Positions 9,105 through 15,359 of a DNA stretch of 64,000 bases are shown here, one piece after another. Made by a program: the position numbers and the translations under genes. The DNA lies in assembly GCA_963837815.1 (NCBI GenBank), contig CAWIOS010000012.1, forward strand, positions 1,116,001 to 1,180,000. The letters run 5' to 3'. This DNA comes from Fen-1273 sp963837815 (GTDB taxonomy: Bacteria > Bacteroidota > Ignavibacteria > UBA10030 > UBA6906). How positions within the stretch are numbered: the first letter of the stretch is position 1; each line of letters opens with the position of its first letter. A model generated the notes under the pieces. It was not told the DNA's origin. It saw only the letters and a list, made by a program, of their open reading frames with translations, and made no database searches.

Positions 9105-9938
9105 TCATATGACGAAGTCGATTCCTCCGTTCGTTTCGTCCGGCGTGCGAACTATGACTTTGACCTCCTGGTAGACGTACGAGAACGGGGGGATGCTCTT
9201 TGTCACCCAGGAATTTCCTCCGATCACACTGTCATGGCCGATCACGGTGTTTCCCCCGAGTATGACGGCCTGTGCGTAGATGATCACGTTGTCCTCGATC
9301 GTCGGGTGACGCTTCGTGTTTGCAAGCGTTTTTTCGACGCTCAGCGCGCCGAGCGTTACCCCCTGATAAAGCTTGACATTGTTCCCGATCGTCGTGGTTT
9401 CTCCGATAACGATGCCGGTGCCATGATCGATGAACAGTGGCGTGCCGATGTGGGCTGCGGGATGGATGTCGACGCCTGTCAACTGGTGGGCGTACTCCGT
9501 CAGCAGCCGGGGGAATATCGGGACGCCGAGCAGGTGGAATTCATGGGCGATGCGATATATTGCTATCGCCAGAAACCCCGGATAGGCAAGGACAACTTCC
9601 TCGACATTTTCCGAGGCCGGATCCCCCCTGTTGATGGCTTCGGCGTCAAGCCAGAGATTGTCATAGAGCGACGGCAGCTTCCCGAAGAACTGATCGGTGA
9701 TGTCACGCGCCGGTGCGTTGGGAGCGTGCGGGATCGCTTTCAGCAGGCTGACGATCCGGACCTGCAGGGCGGTGAGTCTCGATTGGATCTCCCCGGGGCC
9801 GGAGTGCCTGCCGCGGGAGAAATGGGGGAACAGAATTTCCAGCATCTCCTCCGCGATACGGTGCGATTCGGCTTTCACAGGCAGGATCGGGCTGTGCAGC
9901 AACCGTTTCTGACCCAATGAACGTGCAAGTTCCTTCAT
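9105..9938 (-). CDS. cysE: Serine O-acetyltransferase
   Basis: A 277-residue protein that makes O-acetylserine for cysteine synthesis. The C-terminal third shows the hexapeptide left-handed beta-helix: DIHPAAHIG, FIDHGTGIVIGETTTIG, VTLGA, and GGNTVIGHDSVIGGNSWV, with the catalytic His in DHGTG. The N-terminal helical domain is longer than in enterobacterial CysE, as in EpsC-type enzymes of Bacteroidota. The start at 9938 is chosen because AGGAGG stands nine bases upstream; the open frame from 10004 begins with TTG and has no better site. The far C-terminus ends soon after SYVYQEVKVIV. It has a long structured leader with its own promoter. Confidence 0.9.
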   Translation of the reverse strand: MKELARSLGQKRLLHSPILPVKAESHRIAEEMLEILFPHFSRGRHSGPGEIQSRLTALQVRIVSLLKAIPHAPNAPARDITDQFFGKLPSLYDNLWLDAEAINRGDPASENVEEVVLAYPGFLAIAIYRIAHEFHLLGVPIFPRLLTEYAHQLTGVDIHPAAHIGTPLFIDHGTGIVIGETTTIGNNVKLYQGVTLGALSVEKTLANTKRHPTIEDNVIIYAQAVILGGNTVIGHDSVIGGNSWVTKSIPPFSYVYQEVKVIVRTPDETNGGIDFVI

Positions 9939-10012
9939 ATCAACCTGCCTCCTTTTCATCGACCGGCTCCATATGTCATTGGGGTCATTTCTTGATTCCT
10001 CCAAACGAGAAA

Positions 10013-10039
10013 GCCCTCCACCTGTCTTCGATGAAGGGC
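10013..10039 (-). terminator. Terminator-like hairpin in the cysE leader (possible attenuator)
   Basis: On the minus strand GCCCTTCA pairs with TGGAGGGC (one G-U pair) around an 11-base loop, followed by TTTCTCGTTT (10012-10003). It ends 64-65 nt before the cysE start. The 3' arm and tail (GGAGGGCTTTCTCG) closely resemble those of the cysK hairpin (GAAGGGCTTTTTCG). Confidence 0.5.
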
Positions 10040-10041
10040 CA

Positions 10042-10159
10042 GCCCGGTTACGGGCGGATAGCGGACTATTTCGGGGGTTTACGCTTTCCGGAAGTCCGCG
10101 CGACCGGGTTCAGAGGACAACCCCCACTCATCGGCTCAGGACTCTTTAATGAGGCGGAC
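10042..10159 (-). promoter_or_regulatory. Structured 5' leader of cysE with a possible pseudoknot
   Basis: Complementary arms interleave here: 10061-10067 (GCGGACT) with 10093-10099 (AGTCCGC), and 10073-10079 (GGGGGTT) with 10119-10125 (AACCCCC). The order a-b-a'-b' is that of an H-type pseudoknot. A further hairpin GCCCG-gtta-CGGGC sits at 10042-10055, directly beside the terminator-like stem. At 10152-10159 the minus strand reads GTCCGCCT followed by CATTAAAGAGTCC; the cysK leader has GTCCGCCT with GAAAAGTGATCC at 8027-8046. These are visible pairings; a ligand-binding role is inference. Confidence 0.4.
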
Positions 10160-10194
10160 CAATGATCCAGGCCGGTTTTCACGGCACAGTGTGT

Positions 10195-10222
10195 AACGTA
10201 TCACAAATATCGTGAATGTCAA
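10195..10222 (-). promoter_or_regulatory. Probable sigma-70 promoter of cysE
   Basis: On the minus strand TTGACA (10222-10217) is followed after 16 bp by TACGTT (10200-10195) preceded by TGA, an extended -10. Transcription would begin near 10188 and give a leader of about 250 nt before the cysE ATG. Confidence 0.5.
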
Positions 10223-10315
10223 GGTGGGGGCGAATCCCTCATAGGTGGAAGACAAGGATCCCCGCTGCAACGGTAGAAGAATCAGAAACCCCAGGCCGGA
10301 TCTCGTTTTGAAGAG

Positions 10316-10846
10316 TCACATTGTCATCAAGGCGGCCATGAGCGCAATGATCGGGGCTTTGTCGTCTCCGGCTGAACGCGCGTAGAGCCGCGACTCGGGA
10401 TCAAGCGATGCGCCGGGCGACGGGAGTGGAATCACCTGCCCACCGCTGTCGATTGTCCGGTTGCGGAGTGTCGGTGTAAACGGAGGCGTCGTCCATTCCT
10501 TTGGATCAAGGGGCTGACCGTCGTAGTGAGCGTAGAAGACGATTGTGCGCACTGCGCCAGGGGTTCGGATCTCGCCGAAGACGACCGGATTCGCGCCTTC
10601 AATCGAAACGAGCCTGGAGGCAATTCCCCTCGATTGCATCATGGCTGCAATGAATTCGGCATTGTGCTGGATATTCCCGCGGTCTTGAGTGATATTCGGA
10701 ATACTCAAGAACGCGACGAATTCGTCCATGATCGCGCGTTCATGCTGCTGGCGCCACTGACGAGCGGCCTTCGCTGCCGGGTTCGTTTGTGCAAGGGCAT
10801 TGGCTGATAGGAGAACAGCCAGCAGCATGAGCAGAATCACCTTCAT
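10316..10846 (-). pseudogene. Truncated M20 peptidase (N-terminal fragment)
   Basis: A 176-residue frame starting with a clear signal peptide (MKVILLMLLAVLLSANALAQ) and continuing as an M20 (ArgE/DapE/carboxypeptidase G2) peptidase: TIVFYAHYDGQPLDP with the first metal His, and RLYARSAGDDKAPIIALMAA with the bridging Asp. It then stops at TGA (10316-10318), just where the catalytic Glu-Glu segment and the dimerisation domain should follow; family members have 450-500 residues. The downstream DNA is the cysE leader region and does not continue the protein in any frame I can see. It overlaps the preceding Mug-like gene by ATGA. Probably a deletion remnant. Confidence 0.75.
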
Positions 10847-11454
10847 ACGTCCTCCTTCTTCGCTGATATGCGTTCACCCAGGGCGAAAAAGAGATCCTCC
10901 TGTGCTGTCAGAGCAGCCCCGCGTAGCTGAGCTGCGGTCGAACCGAGGAGCCACACCTCGGATCCTGCGATCTGAAAGCACTGGAGCCCGGGGGTAGTCG
11001 ACAAGGCCGGGAAGCGGGCCTGAAATGACTGGACGAATATTTCCGGGCTTGTTACAAACGCCAGAATCCTGGGCTGGAGCCTTTCAGCTTTGGCGAGGAA
11101 TTGCTTGATGTCGCTGTCATCCGGTCTGGCGGCCCAGTCTTTTTCGTTTGCCACAGCTACCCGTCGGTTAAGCTCGGTGAGCCCGATTCCAAGACGCAGC
11201 AATAGCGATGACTTTTTCTCTATGAACATCAATCGTACAGGTTCGTTAAGACTCCCCATGGCCACACCTTCCGTCAAGGCCTTGCGCTCTTGAGGAGGGA
11301 TGACGCGCGTAGGAGTTATTCCCCCCAATTCGAGAAGCTCCCAGAACCGATCCCGAGGGTGTAAATGGGGAAACCCAAGCTTCCCTGACAGCTCCAGCAC
11401 GGCGGGGGAGACAAATACCGCCTTCATATCTGGTTCCCAGATTTCTTTGGTCAC
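10843..11454 (-). CDS. Divergent Mug-type uracil-DNA glycosylase family protein
   Basis: A 203-residue protein starting with GTG at 11454 (AGGAG about ten bases upstream). HPRDRFWELLELGGITP, then IPPQERKAL, GIGLTELNRR and LQPRILAFVTSPEIF follow the order of motifs in mismatch-specific (G:T/U) DNA glycosylases of the UDG superfamily. The N-terminal catalytic motif GxNPG is absent: the equivalent place reads VFVSPAVLE, so the water-activating Asn appears lost. About 25 extra residues are inserted before GIGLTEL. It may bind DNA without normal glycosylase activity, or use another residue. It is translationally coupled (ATGA) to the truncated M20 gene. Confidence 0.55.
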   Translation of the reverse strand: MTKEIWEPDMKAVFVSPAVLELSGKLGFPHLHPRDRFWELLELGGITPTRVIPPQERKALTEGVAMGSLNEPVRLMFIEKKSSLLLRLGIGLTELNRRVAVANEKDWAARPDDSDIKQFLAKAERLQPRILAFVTSPEIFVQSFQARFPALSTTPGLQCFQIAGSEVWLLGSTAAQLRGAALTAQEDLFFALGERISAKKEDV

Positions 11455-11603
11455 GTGCGCGGGCTCCTGGCTGGTTTCTATATTATTAATGTAGCGGTTC
11501 GAAGAAAGGATTTCCAGTAGCCGGAAGACAGGGAGCCAAGGCGACGGAGATACAATGTATCCCTGGGAAGGTCAGGACAATTCGGATGCTCAATGAGAGA
11601 CTA

Positions 11604-12356
11604 CTAAATGAGAGACTTCACAAGCAATGCAACAAAGACCGCAAGCAGAAGAGAGAGAAGAGTCCCGACAAGAACGTATTCCGCAAATGGACGGTGGTCC
11701 ATTTCCTTGAACCGCGCCAGCCCCTTTACCGCAAGGACCAGCCCGATCGCCGCGATTTGATCAGTCAGGACCGCGACGTAGATAATGATGCGTTCGAGTA
11801 TCCCGATCACCCTGCCCGTATTGTATTCGCGCCTGTCAGCCGCCGTCATGGCCGTGCTATCGGCGGCCCCAGCCTGGGGTCCGACACGCAACCCCGCAAG
11901 CAGGAACCTGAGCAGGTGATTCGCTTCATTGGAGACGAGTAGACTCCCCATAGTGACGATGGTTGCCCCCGGGCGGCTTATTTTCTCAAGGAGAGTAACG
12001 AAGACTGAATACCTGTCGAGTCCAGCCAGTGAGGAGAGCAACGCACTGTTGAACGAAATCCCGATCCAGGGGGAGAAAAACACGCTCAGTAATACGAGTT
12101 GGACGACTAGAGAAAGGAGCCGAAAGCCCGTGGTCGGGTTGTGGCCCTTTTCGAGGCGGTGGAACGCATACCCGTTCAGCAACAGGGCGCACAACAGGAT
12201 TGCCCAGGCAATCCCGGGCTGAAAAACAAGAAGTCCGATAGTCTGAATTGCAAAAAGGAACAGCAGGCCACCGACCGTCAACGGGCCATCGCGAAAAAGA
12301 TAGACCAGGCGGGAAACCAGGATTACGTTGACCATGAAGAAGAATTCAGGACTCAT
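11604..12356 (-). CDS. Polytopic membrane protein paired with SatD (DUF3307-like)
   Basis: A 250-residue inner-membrane protein with about six hydrophobic segments, beginning MSPEFFFMVNVILVSRLVYLF. The segment NTGRVIGILERIIIYVAVLT, followed by QIAAIGLVLAVKGLARFKE, resembles the C-terminal part of the DUF3307 proteins that accompany SatD. The start at 12356 overlaps the satD-like stop in ATGA, so the two proteins are translationally coupled. The longer open frame (from 12542) only overlaps the upstream gene and is rejected. Function is unknown; partnership with the SatD-like protein is inferred from the coupling. Confidence 0.65.
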   Translation of the reverse strand: MSPEFFFMVNVILVSRLVYLFRDGPLTVGGLLFLFAIQTIGLLVFQPGIAWAILLCALLLNGYAFHRLEKGHNPTTGFRLLSLVVQLVLLSVFFSPWIGISFNSALLSSLAGLDRYSVFVTLLEKISRPGATIVTMGSLLVSNEANHLLRFLLAGLRVGPQAGAADSTAMTAADRREYNTGRVIGILERIIIYVAVLTDQIAAIGLVLAVKGLARFKEMDHRPFAEYVLVGTLLSLLLAVFVALLVKSLI

Positions 12357-13003
12357 GGCAGCTCCAAGATTTGCCTGAGACGGACAGTAATTTCCTCGAA
12401 CATAGGCACGATAGTCCTGATTGCCCCCGCTTCTATCGATTTGTACACTGCCTGCTCCGTGACCCGGAGATCGCGGGCTATCTGCTCGACCGAGTGGTTC
12501 TCGGAAAGTCTGTACAATATTTCCAAACGGCTCCGGGGCCATTTTCCGATCGCATGCGAAACGAGGGCAAGACTGTGATTTATCAGCGTGAGCCCGGCTC
12601 CATCGGGGCTCGTGATGGCAAACAGGCTATCCGTTTTCTTCAGGCGGTCGATCGTCGCCCTTGCGTCATGGAAAGCCGGCCCGTCCATCCCGATAGCCTG
12701 TTTTGTGTTGATGGTCGTGCTGATTTCACCGATTGCGCAGGAGAACCGCACCGCGACCGGATGGAGGGCAAGAAGAATGGTCAGTCCATCCTGGAAGATT
12801 CTGGCGGGCGCACTGAATACTGCCTGGAACTCATCGCCAAGCGTGATTGTGTACGGGGAGACAAGCCCTTCTCTCTTCTTCGCGTTGAGCTGACCCAGGC
12901 AGACCCTGAGCTTCTCCTGCAGCGCCGATCTCCCGATGATGCTTCTGGAGGCAACGATGTCCCCCACCAGGACGAGATGCTTGATTTGATTCTCTTTGTC
13001 CAC
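12353..13003 (-). CDS. SatD family protein
   Basis: A 216-residue cytoplasmic protein. LVLVGDIVASRSI at the N-terminus and the central YTITLGDEFQAVFSAP are the signatures of the SatD family; the GDEFQ segment suggests a nucleotidyl-cyclase-like fold, but no activity is known to me. The C-terminal 50 residues (HSVEQIARDLRVTEQAVYKSIEAGAI) form a helix-turn-helix, so it may bind DNA and regulate its own operon. The GTG start at 13003 has AGGAGA nine bases upstream. The promoter and six palindromes lie directly upstream; the next gene overlaps by four bases. Confidence 0.75.
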   Translation of the reverse strand: MDKENQIKHLVLVGDIVASRSIIGRSALQEKLRVCLGQLNAKKREGLVSPYTITLGDEFQAVFSAPARIFQDGLTILLALHPVAVRFSCAIGEISTTINTKQAIGMDGPAFHDARATIDRLKKTDSLFAITSPDGAGLTLINHSLALVSHAIGKWPRSRLEILYRLSENHSVEQIARDLRVTEQAVYKSIEAGAIRTIVPMFEEITVRLRQILELP

Positions 13004-13030
13004 CTTGGTCTTTCTCCTATCGTGGCCAGC

Positions 13031-13189
13031 TCAACCATACTGGTTAAATTTGACAAAGTCAATCATTTTGGTTGAATATTAGGAAAACTACCATTTAGGT
13101 TGAATCCGTTGCTTGCAACCGCTTTGATTGAATTTAGCATTTTCAGCCAAATCGGTTGACTTCTGCGTTTTGGACCAATATGGGTGAAT
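13031..13189. repeat. Six imperfect 17-bp palindromes at an exact 28-bp period
   Basis: Copies begin at 13031, 13059, 13087, 13115, 13143 and 13171. Each follows the consensus TCAACCA-N3-TGGTTGA plus AT (19 bp) and is separated from the next by 9 bp of unrelated sequence. The first two copies cover the -10 and -35 boxes of the satD-like promoter; the other four lie upstream. No further copy is seen one period to either side. The array looks like a set of binding sites for one dimeric regulator, possibly the helix-turn-helix of the SatD-like protein itself; that link is inference. Confidence 0.85.
13034..13062 (-). promoter_or_regulatory. Sigma-70 promoter of the satD-like operon
   Basis: On the minus strand TTGACT (13062-13057) is followed after 17 bp by TATGGT (13039-13034), about 30 bp before the GTG start. 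Both boxes lie inside copies of the palindrome array, which favours repression by occlusion. Confidence 0.6.
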
Positions 13190-13330
13190 GAGGACAGCGG
13201 AAAGGGTATGTGCCAGGAATGGCGGCGTGACGAGTGACCGGAGGGGAATTGTGGACCACACGCAGGCTCACCCCCGGGGATGTCTATCTGCATCCGGAAT
13301 GCCCTTGCGCATCTGCGCGAAGAACAACGA

Positions 13331-13365
13331 AAAGCCCATCACAGCCGCACAATGTGATGGGCTTT
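13331..13365 (-). terminator. Rho-independent terminator after the BNR/T9SS gene
   Basis: A perfect 13-bp inverted repeat (AAAGCCCATCACA / TGTGATGGGCTTT, nine-base loop) lies 21 bp after the stop at 13387. On the minus strand it is followed by TTTTCGTT. It can work on either strand. Confidence 0.8.
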
Positions 13366-13386
13366 GAACCTCGACGCGGGAACGAT

Positions 13387-14592
13387 TTACTTCAGAAGAA
13401 GCATCTCTTTCGCCTGTATAAAGCCTCCTGCCTGGAGTCGGTAGAAATACACCCCGCTTGCGAGATTCCACGCATCAAATCTAGCCGTGAACGCTCCTGC
13501 AGGTCTGGTTTCGTTCACGAGCGTCGCGACCTCCTGACCAAGCGCATTATAAACCTTTAGACTAACCCATGAAGCGCGCGGCACCTCGTACCTGATACTC
13601 GTGCCCGGATTGAACGGGTTGGGATAGTTCTGATCCAGCCCAAATGAGCCCGGGACTTCCGAGGCCGACCGATCAATCGATGTCGTAATCTCCGACAGCG
13701 GCCGGCGCCAGATGGCTGCTCTACTGCCTCCTGTTCCGGCGTACAGGTATCCACCATTAGAATAAAGACAGTCGATGTTGAAATATGTCAGGCCTGTGTT
13801 GACCGCAGTCCAGGTCCCACCTTCATCAGTCGAACGGTAGATACCACCGCCGAACGTTCCCGTGAACAGAGTCGATCCATTAAGCGCAAGCGCAGTGGTT
13901 TGAAGCCCCGACAACCCGGTATTTGCCGAAGTCCAATTCTGACCGTTGTCGGTTGTGCGAAAGATTCCAACGACTGTGGCAGCAAAGAGATGGGCTCCGA
14001 GCGCCTGGAGGGCTCCGATACTTCCGGTGAATCCGGAACCGGCCAGAGTCCAGGTTGTCCCGTTGTTCGTCGAAAGATAAACGCTTGAAGACGAGCCTGC
14101 GAATATATTCGATCCGTTGAATGCCAGTGTATTGATGTCTGCCTGTGCGATCGAGGTATCCGACGGGCTCCAGTATCCCCCATTGTTTGTTGAGCGTTGA
14201 ATCGCCCCGGTCGCCCCCGTAAACAGCTCGGTTCCGTTTGAGAGGAGGCACTTGATATTGTGGTTCGTCAGCCCGCTGTCGACCCCTATCCAATGCGTTC
14301 CGTTGTCTGTCGAACGGAAGACACCGTACCCGAAGATCCCGGCATACACATCGGATCCGATGACAGCCATGCCGCGGACATCGGTATTTTGCAGAACCGA
14401 AGTCCAGCTGTAGCCATTGTCACCCGACCGATACACGCCGGCGTAGGCTCCGGCAAAGAGGTAGGAACCGTTCGAAACAACAGCCCGGATGTCACTCATG
14501 AGAGAGTCAGCCGATTGAAGCCACTGGCCATGTACGGCGGTCGAGAAGCAGACCGCGATAAGCAATAAACAAAACAGATTGCGTCGTTTCAT
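13387..14592 (-). CDS. Secreted BNR-repeat protein with type IX sorting domain
   Basis: A 401-residue exported protein. The first 22 residues are a signal peptide ending near VHGQ. Residues 25-310 hold six or more BNR/Asp-box repeats (for example VYRSGDNGYSW, VFRSTDNGTHW, IFRTTDNGQNW, IYRSTDEGGTW), which build a beta-propeller as in sialidases and YCF48-like proteins. The last 85 residues are a type IX secretion C-terminal domain: LDQNYPNPFNPGTSIRYE, VYNALGQEVATLVN and GVYFYRLQAGGF. It is therefore expected on the cell surface or outside. Enzymatic residues of true sialidases are not evident. The start at 14592 follows AAGGA; a hairpin lies in the leader and a strong terminator behind. Confidence 0.85.
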   Translation of the reverse strand: MKRRNLFCLLLIAVCFSTAVHGQWLQSADSLMSDIRAVVSNGSYLFAGAYAGVYRSGDNGYSWTSVLQNTDVRGMAVIGSDVYAGIFGYGVFRSTDNGTHWIGVDSGLTNHNIKCLLSNGTELFTGATGAIQRSTNNGGYWSPSDTSIAQADINTLAFNGSNIFAGSSSSVYLSTNNGTTWTLAGSGFTGSIGALQALGAHLFAATVVGIFRTTDNGQNWTSANTGLSGLQTTALALNGSTLFTGTFGGGIYRSTDEGGTWTAVNTGLTYFNIDCLYSNGGYLYAGTGGSRAAIWRRPLSEITTSIDRSASEVPGSFGLDQNYPNPFNPGTSIRYEVPRASWVSLKVYNALGQEVATLVNETRPAGAFTARFDAWNLASGVYFYRLQAGGFIQAKEMLLLK

Positions 14593-14608
14593 GTGCATAT
14601 CCTTCTTC

Positions 14609-14654
14609 CCGAAAAAGTGAAGGCCTCTCCTTCCTTTGTTCGGAAAAAGAGGCC
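14609..14654 (-). terminator. Hairpin in the leader of the BNR/T9SS gene
   Basis: On the minus strand GGCCTCT (14654-14648) pairs with AGAGGCC (14628-14622), followed by TTCACTTTTTCGG. It lies 17-60 nt before the ATG at 14592. It may be an attenuator or an RNA-stabilising stem; its distance to the start is too short to end an earlier gene. Confidence 0.4.
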
Positions 14655-14830
14655 CATGCGTCAAAGACCAATAAAGAAAACCGGGCTATCCCGGGAAATT
14701 GTTCATCTCTACTAAAGATGCCATTCGATAACGCAGCACATCGTGACTGAGATCACATGGCGCCGGCATCAAGTGTGGCGGGAAAACTCACCTGCATAGC
14801 ATGAATTGGCCTTCTTTTTGAAAAATCGAC

Positions 14831-14851
14831 ACCGGGCTTACGCCCGGTTTT
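14831..14851 (+). terminator. Terminator-type hairpin between two minus-strand genes
   Basis: ACCGGGC (14831-14837) and GCCCGGT (14842-14848) form a 7-bp stem with loop TTAC, followed by TTTT on the plus strand. On the minus strand GATTTTTC follows after five bases, so it could terminate the cupredoxin-like gene at 14981-15310 instead. The strand of action is not certain. The rest of the 388-bp gap shows no coding region. Confidence 0.55.
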
Positions 14852-14980
14852 GCCGGATGAGGTAGGGTCTTTGAAGCGCCATTCTCCGACGTCAAGCGCG
14901 CACAATGGCATCCACGGAGCGGCTTGCATCTCCCATGAGCGTCAAACGGCGCCTGTCAACGACCTGACGGTTGAACAAAC

Positions 14981-15310
14981 CTACGGCACGATCATCATAG
15001 GGTGTGATCCCCCAACCGCGAAGTCCCTGGCGCTGTGCACGTAAACGGCATAATGATATGAGGTGGGAGCGGCGGGATTGACCGGAACCGCCTCCACAGT
15101 GAGTTGCTGGTGTGAAGGGGTCTTGCCGTGTCCGTGGGGTATATGCCGCACTTTTGACACTCCATGGTCCGGGATCAGGATATCGATCCTGGACCCCGTC
15201 TGGTTGTCCCAAACGATCTGATCACCGGGGCTCACGTGTACCTTGTCCACCCTCATCACCTTGGTCTCCGGATCCTGATACACCCTGATGACCTTCGTAG
15301 TAGCTGCCAT
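14981..15310 (-). CDS. Small cupredoxin-like protein
   Basis: A 109-residue protein without signal peptide. HVSPGDQIVWDNQTG and a late HYAVYVHS..GGSHPMMIV resemble the edge strands of the cupredoxin/plastocyanin beta-sandwich, where W and N follow a Gly-Asp turn. The usual copper set (His, Cys, His, Met) is not complete: there is no Cys, so a type 1 copper site is unlikely. GAGAGG precedes the ATG. It lies 49 bp downstream of the kinase gene on the same strand and may be co-transcribed with it. Function is unknown; the fold call is tentative. Confidence 0.55.
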   Translation of the reverse strand: MAATTKVIRVYQDPETKVMRVDKVHVSPGDQIVWDNQTGSRIDILIPDHGVSKVRHIPHGHGKTPSHQQLTVEAVPVNPAAPTSYHYAVYVHSARDFAVGGSHPMMIVP

Positions 15311-15359
15311 TGCTGCCTCTCTTGATTATTGGATTGAATGTGCCTCTTCGGCAATTGCC

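Noticed and set aside
13031..13189. CRISPR-like array
   Set aside because: The repeated unit is a degenerate 17-19-bp palindrome with 9-bp spacers over a promoter, far too short for repeat-spacer units, and no cas gene is present.
14981..15310. Functional type 1 copper protein
   Set aside because: The fold resembles a cupredoxin, but no Cys is present, so the standard copper site cannot form.
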